DNA of 39,889 nucleotides. Origin: Bacteroidota bacterium (lineage in GTDB: Bacteria > Bacteroidota > Bacteroidia > AKYH767-A > 2013-40CM-41-45). Positions 8,597 through 16,561 of this stretch are shown here, piece by piece. Position numbers and translations under genes: made by a program. Location of the stretch: assembly GCA_026391975.1 (NCBI GenBank), contig JAPLDB010000024.1, positions 1 through 39,889 of the forward strand, in the 5' to 3' direction. How positions within the stretch are numbered: position 1 is the stretch's first letter; every line of letters starts with the position of its first letter. The notes beneath the pieces were generated by a model. The model worked only from the letters and a program-made list of their open reading frames with translations, made no database searches and was not told the origin of the DNA.

Positions 8597-9691
8597 TCAG
8601 ATCTTTTTTCTTTTTTTATTTGTATAGTCTCTGAAAATCATTTCCCCGAGGCCTTTTAAGCCAGTGAAATATGCTTTTCCTTTATTCGCTTCAGTAAATT
8701 CATCAACAAAATTCTGGAGGTAGGGGTCACTCGCTACCATAAATGTAGTGATCTCAATTTTACTTCGCTTGCAAGCGGCTGCAAGTGTCACGCATTTATT
8801 TACAATGCGCCTGTCAAGCCCAATGCTGTTCATGTAATATTGGCCGTTCTCTTTAATGCATGACGGTTTGCCGTCTGTGATCATGAATATCTGTTTATTG
8901 CTTGCTTTGTTTTTTCGAAGAATGGACATGGCCAGTTCCAGACCAGCAACGGTATTGGTGTGATAAGGGCCAACATGTAAATAAGGGAGGTCTTTTAACT
9001 GGATTGGCCAGGCATCGTTTCCGAATACGATAATGTCGAGTTTGTCTTTTGGATAACTCTGTTTGATCATTTCTGCCAAAGCCATGGCCACCATTTTGGC
9101 AGGCGTGATGCGGTCTTCACCATAAAGTATCATACTATGGCTGATGTCGATCATCAAAACAGTAGCAGTTTGTGTCTTGAACTCCTGCTCATTTACGAGC
9201 AAATCATTTTCAGTCAGTTTAAGCTCATCTGAGCCATGATTTATCTGTGCCTGCTTAATGGAGTCGACCATCGAAATACTTTGGGGAGAATCGCCAAACT
9301 CGTATTGTCTTAAGTCACTGCTCATTTCCTCTCCGTTCTTACCCGAAAATCTTGTTGGGTGATTCCCTGCAGCGCCTTTTTTCAATTTTCCAAAAATAAG
9401 TTCCAGTGCATTGTTACGGATTGCTTGTTCAGTCTTTGGCGTAATGGCCATGCCGCCCTTTCCGTCTTTTTTATCGCGGAGGTATCCTCTTTTTTTCAGT
9501 TCGGCTATGAAATCCTCTAGAGTATAATCTTCAGAAGTGAGTTCGTACTCTTTATCAAGCTCTCTCAGCCAGTCGAGAGCTTCTTCAACATCGCCGCTTG
9601 TATTGGTAATAAGCTGCTTAAAGAGGCTAAACAGTTCATCAAACTTTGATTTTGGATCTGCAGTAAAATTTTTAAACCTGTAGCCTGACAT
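8597..9691 (-). CDS. VWA-domain protein, partner of the MoxR-like ATPase
   Basis: The C-terminal half holds a von Willebrand A domain with a complete MIDAS: LMIDISHSM (Asp182, Ser184, Ser186), a Thr in YHTNTVAG and Asp273 in FMITDGKP. This supports Mg2+-dependent protein binding. The N-terminal half is charged and helical (FDELFSLFKQLI, YTLEDFIAELKKRGYL), comparable to adaptor regions of ChlD/CoxE-like proteins. The track's start (9745) adds 18 residues of low quality. The ATG at 9689-9691 (MSGYRFKNF, 364 residues) is preceded by AAGGAAA and is preferred. It is upstream of and nearly abuts the AAA+ gene, so the two are co-expressed and probably form one complex. Confidence 0.85.
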   Translation of the reverse strand: MSGYRFKNFTADPKSKFDELFSLFKQLITNTSGDVEEALDWLRELDKEYELTSEDYTLEDFIAELKKRGYLRDKKDGKGGMAITPKTEQAIRNNALELIFGKLKKGAAGNHPTRFSGKNGEEMSSDLRQYEFGDSPQSISMVDSIKQAQINHGSDELKLTENDLLVNEQEFKTQTATVLMIDISHSMILYGEDRITPAKMVAMALAEMIKQSYPKDKLDIIVFGNDAWPIQLKDLPYLHVGPYHTNTVAGLELAMSILRKNKASNKQIFMITDGKPSCIKENGQYYMNSIGLDRRIVNKCVTLAAACKRSKIEITTFMVASDPYLQNFVDEFTEANKGKAYFTGLKGLGEMIFRDYTNKKRKKI

Positions 9692-9828
9692 TTTCCTTAG
9701 TAATAACGAGCGATTATTTCCTGAAGCAAAGAAACAAAGAAACATTGCGTAAGTTTCCTTTTTCCTAAACTTCTATCGCAATTCTTCGGAATCAAAAATG
9801 CAATTGAGCAAAAACAGACTGCTTCAGT

Positions 9829-10320
9829 TCAATGAAGGTCAAATGTCCGGGTCAAATCCCGGTTTGGGGAACCACTATGGCAGCTGACGCAACCATCGCC
9901 TTTTTTCCCTGTGCTGAAAACAACTGACCCATCCGGATTAAATTCCGCCCATAGCCATCCGTTGCCTGAATTTGAACTTGAAGGATCCTTTTTCATTACT
10001 GCATACAATTTGAGATCAGTCCCATTGTAAACATCTTTTACGATCACTGAGCCATATGGAAAAGTATTTCCGGATGGCAGTTCACCGGTACTGTCAAGGG
10101 CGGCCGCGGCAGTACTGTTAAAGCGCAATTTGAAAGAACCATGCGGACTGGGCGAAGCAGCAGAGAGTAAAGTGTCATTCTGGTATTTGGTAAAACCACT
10201 TGCAGTTGCTTCACTATAGAGCTTGTTGTCAGCATCAGGATCTGTCTTATCTTTTTTGCATGATTGAATGGAAATAACACTCAGGGCAACAATACCGGAT
10301 AGGAGGATGTATTTTTTCAT
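9829..10320 (-). CDS. Cytochrome P460-like haem lipoprotein
   Basis: The 163-residue product begins with a lipoprotein signal (MKKYILLSGI, lipobox ending SIQSC, Cys21). The mature part resembles the cytochrome P460 family: FPYGSVIVKDVYNG, LYAVMKKDP, NGWLWAEFNPDG and a single C-terminal haem c motif GCVSCH (Cys144, Cys147, His148). Known P460 enzymes oxidise hydroxylamine or detoxify NO through a lysine-crosslinked haem. Whether that lysine is present here cannot be judged without alignment, so substrate and activity are open. It should be anchored to a membrane in the periplasm. It lies 138 bp upstream of the VWA gene, and a link between the two is not evident. Confidence 0.8.
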   Translation of the reverse strand: MKKYILLSGIVALSVISIQSCKKDKTDPDADNKLYSEATASGFTKYQNDTLLSAASPSPHGSFKLRFNSTAAAALDSTGELPSGNTFPYGSVIVKDVYNGTDLKLYAVMKKDPSSSNSGNGWLWAEFNPDGSVVFSTGKKGDGCVSCHSGSPNRDLTRTFDLH

Positions 10321-10363
10321 TTAGAGGATTTGATTTGTAACAAAATAAGGAAGAAAAAGTTTT

Positions 10364-10382
10364 CGGAGATTAATCCTCTCCG
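10364..10382 (-). terminator. Possible terminator of the small membrane-protein gene
   Basis: A perfect 6-bp stem (CGGAGA / TCTCCG) with a 7-nt loop lies about 60 bp beyond the stop of the 64-residue membrane-protein gene. On the minus strand it is followed by AAAACTTTTTC, so the T run starts only about 5 nt after the stem. It is a weak but plausible intrinsic terminator between this gene and the P460-like gene. Confidence 0.4.
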
Positions 10383-10440
10383 GTTTGCTCGGCAATGGTA
10401 ACCAATCAACTTAGTTGTGGTTGGGAATAAATACAATTTT

Positions 10441-10635
10441 TCAATTTTCCCGCTTTGTTCTTACTAAAAGCAGAAAAGCATTTGTAGCCAAAAGCCCCAT
10501 TAAAGTGATGAATGAAATTTTTTCAATCAGGGTGCCGGGAAATCCTTCAGAGATTCCGTTATACAAGATCCACAATAGAAAAAGGATGTCTCCTGCTATT
10601 GCTAGAGTGGCAACGTTTTTTCTTATTTTATTCAT
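10441..10635 (-). CDS. Small two-helix membrane protein of unknown function
   Basis: The track's 102-residue ORF has a non-hydrophobic N-terminal stretch that looks untranslated. The start at the ATG 10633-10635 gives 64 residues (MNKIRKNVATLAIAG). The product has two transmembrane helices, about 7-23 (VATLAIAGDILFLLWIL) and 38-57 (ISFITLMGLLATNAFLLL), and a basic tail (VRTKREN). An AGGAAG lies about 11 nt upstream of this ATG. I recognise no family. It is flanked by unrelated genes. Confidence 0.55.
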   Translation of the reverse strand: MNKIRKNVATLAIAGDILFLLWILYNGISEGFPGTLIEKISFITLMGLLATNAFLLLVRTKREN

Positions 10636-10927
10636 AAAAAGTAATACTTCCTGATTTGTAAATATGGTAATTCTTCCTTTTCTACTTGTTATCAGGCACT
10701 GGAAATTTGACTTTTCGTTTTTCAGACAGACCAACGGCTTGCCCGGCAAATTTCAACGAAGACGTGATAAAAAAATTTTGACTTATTGTTATTTTTCAGA
10801 AATTAATTGAGCCCGTTTAGGTTGATAACGCCATTCCACAGGTTATTCATCCCTATTCGGATATTGTAAAGCAGAACCACAGTCCTGGTTTGAATCCAAA
10901 AGACTTTTAGCTAAGAATTGCAGTTGT

Positions 10928-11800
10928 TCAATTGTCGGCAATCACCAGTTTATTTGTTCCGGTGACCTTACCTCCTTCAGTCAATTGAAGAAAATAGATT
11001 CCGCCCTGCAGATCGCCTTTTTGCAGAACGACGGTTTGCCCTGATACATTTTTTATCTGCAATACTTGTTGCCCGAGCGTATTTAAGAGGGTAATGGTTG
11101 CATCTTTTAATGAATGGGCCATATGTAAAGATGTCTCAGTAATAAACGGATTTGGAAATGCTGAAATATTTCCGTTGTCTGCCAATTCATAAATTGCAGA
11201 AACATCACTGGTGATTTTATTCGTGTGTGTCCAGGTATGGGTAGACGTACTTGTACCATCTACACCGCTGAGCATAAATGAATACGTGCCAATGTGTAAT
11301 CCTTCACCAAACCACGGGTTCATAAAATAAATATTGTTGCCATTGATGCCATGTCCAACAATAAAATGACCGCCTCCCCCTGACCATCCCCACCTGATGA
11401 TGAACAATTTATTTTGTTGAATTTGGGTTGTTATTTCTGCCAGTGTCAGTGAAGTAGCAATGCCTGTATTCTGGAGATTGCCAAAGTGCACTAGTATATC
11501 CTGCATACTTCCTGCAGCTCCGTAATTGTAATTCCAGTAATTACATCCCTGAAGTGCATTTACACAGCAATCTGTGCTTCCGAAATTATGGAATGTGGCA
11601 GTAGATCGGACATATTCCGCAATGTCGCATTGCTGTGGAGTCGAAAAACCGTAATAATCAAGAACGCACTTGGTTGAACCTGCCCAGCACCATTGGTCAT
11701 GCTGTTGTTCGGTATTACTCACATTCAATACCTGCCCCGGTGATAAAAAACAAGTGCCGGTAAGAATTCCTGTAAATAAAACAAAAAGAATTTTTTTCAT
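10928..11800 (-). CDS. Secreted papain-like cysteine protease (C70/C39-like) with T9SS sorting domain
   Basis: Starting at the ATG 11798-11800 (MKKILFVLFTG), the 290-residue product has a signal peptide (about 1-22). The papain-like catalytic set is visible: Gln36 and Cys38 in QQHDQWCWAGSTK, His145 in GGGHFIVGHGI and Asn161 in YFMNPWFGEG. QWCWA followed by GGHxVV/IVG and a late Asn/Asp is the pattern of the AvrRpt2-type C70 and C39-like families. Six further cysteines (for example STDCCVNALQGC) could form disulfides outside the cell. The C-terminus (ISAFPNPFITETSL, GGIYFLQLTEGG) is a type A sorting domain. The track start at 11857 would overlap the preceding gene, so I reject it. The gene follows the unknown secreted protein by 8 bp, making a two-gene operon. 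Confidence 0.82.
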   Translation of the reverse strand: MKKILFVLFTGILTGTCFLSPGQVLNVSNTEQQHDQWCWAGSTKCVLDYYGFSTPQQCDIAEYVRSTATFHNFGSTDCCVNALQGCNYWNYNYGAAGSMQDILVHFGNLQNTGIATSLTLAEITTQIQQNKLFIIRWGWSGGGGHFIVGHGINGNNIYFMNPWFGEGLHIGTYSFMLSGVDGTSTSTHTWTHTNKITSDVSAIYELADNGNISAFPNPFITETSLHMAHSLKDATITLLNTLGQQVLQIKNVSGQTVVLQKGDLQGGIYFLQLTEGGKVTGTNKLVIADN

Positions 11801-11808
11801 TTGGTTTT

Positions 11809-12438
11809 TTATTTGAGATCTGTTGAATGATTGATAATAGCGATTGTTGCCTCGCAAAAAGCGGAGGTGCTTGTTTTCTCTGGCAGTCCCTCGTTTATTT
11901 TATAAAGTGGCTCCGTTGATAAAGTATTAATTGTCAGTAGCCCGGCTTGTTCACTTTCCTTGCAGAGAGAGATTATATCATTTGCTATGTAGTCCTGATT
12001 TAAAAAAGTATTTCGAATCAGCACCCGTTTTCCTTCTGCTCCGGGAACTAGCTTCTCGTATTCCTGAATTTTTCCGGAAAGAATATTCCCTCCCAAATCA
12101 ACAACCTCCGCTTTGCTATTATTGAACCTAACAGTCAATAAGGATACGTATTGTCCTTCAATAGAAATTGGTACCCTCCACTCGTTGCCGGCAACAAATA
12201 AAAACTGTTTGTCATTGTTTTTTACATAGAAGGTTTCATATGGTTCTTCAATTTTTATTTTTGAAAAATCGCTCCTGTCGGTAAATCCATATTCTCTTTC
12301 CCTTCCTTCCGGAATCAGATTCAGGAAAGACAATACATTCAGAGAAGCTTCTTCCTTTACCAGATTCTTTGGTGTAAGGTTTTGTGCAAAAACATTTGTT
12401 GAAAAAACAAGCGCTATGATCAGGCAGTATAGTTTCAT
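11809..12438 (-). CDS. Secreted protein of unknown function, operon partner of the protease
   Basis: The 209-residue product has a signal peptide (MKLYCLIIALVFSTNVFAQ) and no sorting domain, so it should stay in the periplasm or be attached otherwise. The mature part has mixed alpha/beta character (QFLFVAGNEWRVPISIEG, YVSLLTVRFNNSKAEVVDLGG). I recognise no family. It lies 8 bp upstream of a secreted papain-like protease, an arrangement often seen for inhibitors, chaperones or detached propeptides of cysteine proteases. That role is a guess from position. A good promoter is found just upstream (12459-12489). Confidence 0.7.
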   Translation of the reverse strand: MKLYCLIIALVFSTNVFAQNLTPKNLVKEEASLNVLSFLNLIPEGREREYGFTDRSDFSKIKIEEPYETFYVKNNDKQFLFVAGNEWRVPISIEGQYVSLLTVRFNNSKAEVVDLGGNILSGKIQEYEKLVPGAEGKRVLIRNTFLNQDYIANDIISLCKESEQAGLLTINTLSTEPLYKINEGLPEKTSTSAFCEATIAIINHSTDLK

Positions 12439-12458
12439 TTGGATTGTATTTATTGTTT

Positions 12459-12489
12459 CAAATTTATAACATTATTTTTCAAAAAACAA
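12459..12489 (-). promoter_or_regulatory. Promoter of the unknown-protein/protease operon
   Basis: On the minus strand the sequence reads TTG, 20 nt, TAAATTTG, matching the Bacteroidota -33/-7 consensus (TTG-N17-21-TAnnTTTG). The expected start site lies within about 15 nt of the ATG at 12438, giving a short leader. Together with the plus-strand promoter at 12760-12791 it explains the ends of the 373-bp divergent intergenic region. I see no gene or other clear signal between them. Confidence 0.65.
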
Positions 12490-12759
12490 TTCTTCGGGTT
12501 AATTACCACAATGGTATGTTCTAGCGAATTTAGAATTTATTCCGGTTTGCTGGATCATTCTCATTAAACATTCGCGAACAGTTTACCTTGTTTGGATCGA
12601 TGGCATTTCCGGCGACCTGTTTAGCCTTTGTCCGGACAGGGATATTGATTGAATAGTCGACAATTCAGTCGAAGTTTAACATTTTCCACGTCACCAAAGG
12701 ACTGGTTTTCATGATTTCCAATTAACAAATAATTTCCGGAATTAATAAATAGGCTTCGT

Positions 12760-12791
12760 TTTGCCCTTCCCCCAAAATTAAATTAGGTTTG
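12760..12791 (+). promoter_or_regulatory. Promoter of the flippase gene
   Basis: TTTG, 20 nt, TAGGTTTG matches the Bacteroidota promoter consensus. The predicted start site (about 12797) leaves a leader of about 15 nt before the ATG at 12812, with AAAAGGA immediately before it. Confidence 0.65.
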
Positions 12792-12811
12792 CAGCCCTTT
12801 TACAAAAGGAC

Positions 12812-14260
12812 ATGCAGCGAAAGTTTGTAACCAACCTCTTCCTTATTCTGACCCTCAACCTGCTGATCAAGCCGTTTTGGATTCTTGGTATTGACAGGTA
12901 TGTGCAGATTGCTGTAGGAACAGAGGTCTATGGGTACTACATCACGCTTTTTAATTTTTCCTTCCTTTTCAATATCCTTCTCGATTTTGGTATTACCAAC
13001 TTCAACAATAAGAATATTGCCCAGAATAACCACCTGCTTAGTAAGCATTTTGCGAGCATCGTTCTTCTTCGGTTGATGCTGGCCGGTGCATTCTGCATTA
13101 TCACCCTCATCAGCGGTTTTTTCATTCATTACACATGGGATATGATGAAAATGCTGTTGATGCTGATGTTCAACCAGATCCTGATTTCATTTATCCTGTA
13201 CTTAAGGAGCAACCTGGCCGGACTACATTTATTCAAGACAGACAGCATAATTTCAGTACTCGATCGGACCATTATGATTGCCATATGTGGCTTCCTTCTC
13301 TACGGTCATATGCATGATCACAGCTTCAGGATCAACTGGTTTATTTATGCCCAAACCATAGCCTACCTCATTACTTGTATTGTGGTATTCGTCATTGTTA
13401 TTGATAAAGCCAAGATAAGGAAGCTAGCCTGGCGCTGGCCGTTTTTCCTCATGATCCTGAAGAAGAGTTACCCATATGCTATCCTTGTTCTGCTCATGAC
13501 GTTTTACAACCGGATAGATTTTGTGATGCTCGAACGCATGCTGGTCAACGGAGCCGAACAAGCCGGTGTTTATGCGTCTGCATACAGGCTTTTGGATGCC
13601 ACCAACATGATCGCATTCTTATTTGCCGGATTGCTGCTGCCTATTTTTTCCCGGATGATCAAATTAAAGCAATCTGTTGAACCAATGGTTCAGCTTGCCT
13701 TTTCATTATTGGTGGTGCCGGCCATTGTAATTGCTACTTGTTCCTATTTTTTCAGAATGGAAATAATGACGATGCTTTACACCGGTACCGACCATATCGA
13801 GGAGTCGGCACATGTTTTCGGAGTGCTGATGTGCTGCTTTGTTCCAATTGCAACTACATATATATTCGGAACACTTCTTACTGCCAATGGAAGTTTAAAA
13901 CAACTGAATATCATGGCCAGCACAGGAATGATCATCAATATCCTACTGAACTTATTCCTGATTCCACGCATGCAGGTTTATGGTTCTGCGATCTCAAGCT
14001 TATCGACCCAATTTTTAACTGCCTTCGCACAAGTTCTGATGGTTCAATACCTTTTTCGGTTTAAGATAAATTACAGACTTCTGGGATCATTGCTTCTATT
14101 CGTGATTTGCGCAATAACGATTAATTACTTTGGTTCAGGCTTGCAAATAGGGTGGGTTGCCCGGTTTTTTATATGCTCAAGCTTATGTTTTGCACTTGCA
14201 TTTTTACTACGGTTGATTTCCATTAGAAATCTCATACACATCGTTAAATACGGTGAATAG
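12812..14260 (+). CDS. Wzx-like polysaccharide flippase (MOP/PST family)
   Basis: The 482-residue product is almost wholly hydrophobic, with roughly twelve to fourteen membrane helices and short polar loops. The N-terminus (NLLIKPFWILGIDRYVQIAV, EVYGYYITLFNFSFLFNILL) and the central YNRIDFVMLERML / AGVYASAYRLLDA segment are typical of the oligosaccharide flippases of the MOP superfamily. These move lipid-linked repeat units across the inner membrane. It has its own promoter and is followed after 190 bp by two Wzz-like genes and a Wzy/WaaL-like gene, so it belongs to an O-antigen or exopolysaccharide export block. The sugar carried is unknown. Confidence 0.85.
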   Translation: MQRKFVTNLFLILTLNLLIKPFWILGIDRYVQIAVGTEVYGYYITLFNFSFLFNILLDFGITNFNNKNIAQNNHLLSKHFASIVLLRLMLAGAFCIITLISGFFIHYTWDMMKMLLMLMFNQILISFILYLRSNLAGLHLFKTDSIISVLDRTIMIAICGFLLYGHMHDHSFRINWFIYAQTIAYLITCIVVFVIVIDKAKIRKLAWRWPFFLMILKKSYPYAILVLLMTFYNRIDFVMLERMLVNGAEQAGVYASAYRLLDATNMIAFLFAGLLLPIFSRMIKLKQSVEPMVQLAFSLLVVPAIVIATCSYFFRMEIMTMLYTGTDHIEESAHVFGVLMCCFVPIATTYIFGTLLTANGSLKQLNIMASTGMIINILLNLFLIPRMQVYGSAISSLSTQFLTAFAQVLMVQYLFRFKINYRLLGSLLLFVICAITINYFGSGLQIGWVARFFICSSLCFALAFLLRLISIRNLIHIVKYGE

Positions 14261-14390
14261 AGTGCCGGAAAATTTCAGCCATTGATCATTGAAAGGACTT
14301 TTTAAATTTCTTCTGTATTTTCAATTAATTTATAAGGTTTTTAAGCTTGAAAAACTAAATCCCTGCCGAAATAGCATCCCATTCATTTTT

Positions 14391-14420
14391 TTTGATGATT
14401 CATTGAATGATGTATCTTTG
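14391..14420 (+). promoter_or_regulatory. Promoter of the Wzz-Wzz-polymerase operon
   Basis: TTTG, 18 nt, TATCTTTG is a full match to the Bacteroidota -33/-7 consensus. The expected start site is near 14427, about 25 nt before the ATG at 14453. It separates the chain-length/polymerase genes from the flippase transcript. No other feature is visible in 14261-14452. Confidence 0.7.
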
Positions 14421-14452
14421 ACACCCTTTTAGACTAAATTATTCCAATTTTG

Positions 14453-15568
14453 ATGTTTCAGAAAGCACGGGAAACGGCTTATTTAGAATCCACTAGCATT
14501 TTGGTGACACTTGTCAAGTGGCGAAAGCCGCTTCTGATCATTGTGCTTCTCGCTACCCTGGCATCAAGTATTTTCTCCAGTTCATATTTTATCAAGCCGA
14601 AATATAAGTCCACAGTTATTTTCTTTCCGACTGCATCTACCTCCATCAGCAGGGCTATTCTTGATGAGAACGTTTCCGACAAACAGGACCTGCTTGCATT
14701 CGGTGAGGAAGAACAGGCTGAGCAGATGCTTCAAATCCTTAACTCAGATGAAATCAGGACCATTATCATTGAGAAATATGACCTGATGAAGCATTATGGC
14801 ATTGATAAGAATTCAGAATTCCCGCGGACACAACTAATTGGAGAATTTGAGGACAATATCAGCTTCCGACAAACTGAATATTTGTCAATTCGTATTGATG
14901 TTCTGGATACTGATCCTAAAATGGCCGCAAACATTGCAAATGATATTGCCTCATTGGTGGATAGCATGAAGACAAAGATCCAAAAGTCGCGGGCTTTCGA
15001 TGCCTTAAAAATCATTGAGCAAGAATATGACCTTAAACTTGCGCGCATCAACTTGATGGAGGACTCATTAAAAGGGCTTAGAGAAAAAGGAATAATGGAT
15101 TATGCTAATCAGTCAATTATCTGGACTGAAGAATATGCAAAATCGTTTAGCATGTTTAATAATGAGACAGCTTCATTGAAGGTACTTGAAAAATACCGTG
15201 GTGATAATGACTCTACTATTATTAATACGAAGGCACGAATCATGGGAGCTGAATCACGCATGAAAATGCTCCAGCCCAAGCTTGATGCACTTGCAAAATT
15301 CGGCGGTGCCAATATGTCTTTGAGCGGTCAATTGATTCTTGAACGAACCAACCTGAATACGCTGAAGCAACAATTTGATAAACTAAGAGTTGACGTTCAA
15401 CAGAATCTCCCTCATAAATTTATCGTGAATAATGCTGAGGTGGCGGAAAAGAAGAGTTATCCGATCCGGTGGTTGATTGTTGTGATATCAGCGTGCTGCT
15501 CTTTTATTATCGCATTGATTACAATTCTGATAATCGAACGTTCCAAAGAAATATCATTCCGTATATAA
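14453..15568 (+). CDS. Wzz-like polysaccharide co-polymerase (first of tandem pair)
   Basis: The 371-residue product (ATG at 14453; the track's 14450 start is TTG) has the two-helix topology of chain-length determinants: TM1 near residues 27-47 (LLIIVLLATLASSIFSSSYFI) and TM2 near 342-362 (WLIVVISACCSFIIALITIL). A long, largely coiled-coil periplasmic part lies between them. The box KKSYPIRWLIVVIS at TM2 corresponds to the proline-rich segment of PCP proteins. There is no C-terminal tyrosine kinase domain, so it is of the Wzz rather than the Wzc type. Such proteins form inner-membrane oligomers that set polymer length with the Wzy polymerase. A paralogue follows 28 bp downstream. Confidence 0.82.
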   Translation: MFQKARETAYLESTSILVTLVKWRKPLLIIVLLATLASSIFSSSYFIKPKYKSTVIFFPTASTSISRAILDENVSDKQDLLAFGEEEQAEQMLQILNSDEIRTIIIEKYDLMKHYGIDKNSEFPRTQLIGEFEDNISFRQTEYLSIRIDVLDTDPKMAANIANDIASLVDSMKTKIQKSRAFDALKIIEQEYDLKLARINLMEDSLKGLREKGIMDYANQSIIWTEEYAKSFSMFNNETASLKVLEKYRGDNDSTIINTKARIMGAESRMKMLQPKLDALAKFGGANMSLSGQLILERTNLNTLKQQFDKLRVDVQQNLPHKFIVNNAEVAEKKSYPIRWLIVVISACCSFIIALITILIIERSKEISFRI

Positions 15569-15596
15569 TTTATTATTTAAAGGAATACCTAAAAGT

Positions 15597-16556
15597 ATGA
15601 ATTCTTATTTACAGTCGGCAGACATTTTCAAAATAATCAATCAATCACGCAAACCACTTATTATCGTAGGGGTTATTGCCGCTATTGCCTCAGCAATTTT
15701 TTCCGGACCTGATTTTATAAAGCCAAGGTACAAATCAGAATCAGTTATGTATCCTTCCAACCTGACTAAATACAGTGACGAAAGTCCAACAGAACAGATG
15801 ATCCAGCTTCTTCAGTCTTCAGATATAAGAGATTCTGTGATCAACGCTTTCAGTTTATACCAGCACTACGAAATTGATTCTGTAAAAAACAAAACGCACC
15901 GTACAGAAATATTCAAAATGTATGATCAGAATGTTAGTATCAGTAAGACAGAATATGAATCTGTAAATATCGTTGTGTATGATACAGATCCTATATATGC
16001 TGCCGGTATCATTGACTCAATGGTGAGTTACCTGAACAAAAAAGCAAGGTTTATGCAGCGCGAAAAAAGTTACGAAGTTCTTGCCATGTCTAGACAAAGA
16101 CTTAGCCTTAAGAAAATGGAAATGGATTCTATCGAGGCACTCATCCAGACTTACCGTGACAAATACGGACTCCTTGAATACAAAACGCAGGCGAAGGAAT
16201 ATGCCAGGGCTTATTTAAAGGCAATTCAAAGCGGTTCTCCGCGTGCGCTCGCTGAATCAAAACAGATGTTGACTTCACTTGGCGAAAAAGGGGGCGAATT
16301 CAGTGCATTGAGTGAGCATTTATGGCGCGTCAGAGGCGCTTTCAATGACCTCAAACAGGAATATGAAACATATCTGAATGATGTATCGAAAGTGCTCACC
16401 TATGCGAATATCGTAACCTATCCGGTACCTGCTGATAAAAAGTCTTATCCGATTCGATGGCTAATTGTTGTGATATCCGTTTCCAGTTCTCTCTTTATGG
16501 CTTTCCTTGTGCTTCTTTTTCTGGATTCAAAAAAGATGAAAGCACCTATTCATTAA
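15597..16556 (+). CDS. Wzz-like polysaccharide co-polymerase (second of tandem pair)
   Basis: The 319-residue product repeats the architecture of the previous gene: TM1 near 20-40 (PLIIVGVIAAIASAIFSGPDFI), a helical periplasmic part (MDSIEALIQTYRDKYGLLEY) and TM2 near 288-310. The TM2 box is almost identical (DKKSYPIRWLIVVIS). Shared segments such as KPRYKSE, EQMIQLLQSSDIRD, KTEYESV and DTDP show descent by tandem duplication, followed by loss of about 50 periplasmic residues. Two co-polymerases in one operon could set two polymer lengths or form mixed oligomers (inference). It ends 5 bp before the polymerase/ligase gene. Confidence 0.8.
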   Translation: MNSYLQSADIFKIINQSRKPLIIVGVIAAIASAIFSGPDFIKPRYKSESVMYPSNLTKYSDESPTEQMIQLLQSSDIRDSVINAFSLYQHYEIDSVKNKTHRTEIFKMYDQNVSISKTEYESVNIVVYDTDPIYAAGIIDSMVSYLNKKARFMQREKSYEVLAMSRQRLSLKKMEMDSIEALIQTYRDKYGLLEYKTQAKEYARAYLKAIQSGSPRALAESKQMLTSLGEKGGEFSALSEHLWRVRGAFNDLKQEYETYLNDVSKVLTYANIVTYPVPADKKSYPIRWLIVVISVSSSLFMAFLVLLFLDSKKMKAPIH

Positions 16557-16561
16557 ATTAA

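Noticed and set aside
9692-9745. 18-residue N-terminal extension of the VWA protein
   Set aside because: The next ATG has AAGGAAA directly upstream and begins the globular sequence.
10044-10280. Minus-strand 78-codon ORF inside the P460-like gene
   Set aside because: It is an out-of-frame shadow of a gene with clear motifs.
10636-10749. N-terminal extension of the small membrane protein
   Set aside because: The extra 38 residues look like translated intergenic DNA; the 64-residue form starts just before the first helix.
10750-10927. Possible RNA or gene in the 178-bp gap before the protease
   Set aside because: Only short chance inverted repeats were seen, with no promoter, ORF or conserved RNA shape.
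11801-11857. N-terminal extension of the cysteine protease (MRGNNRYYQ...)
   Set aside because: It overlaps the end of the preceding gene and hides the signal peptide, which starts cleanly at the ATG 11800.
12800-13129. Minus-strand ORF of 109 codons opposite the flippase
   Set aside because: It is an antisense shadow of a clear membrane-protein gene and would overlap its promoter.
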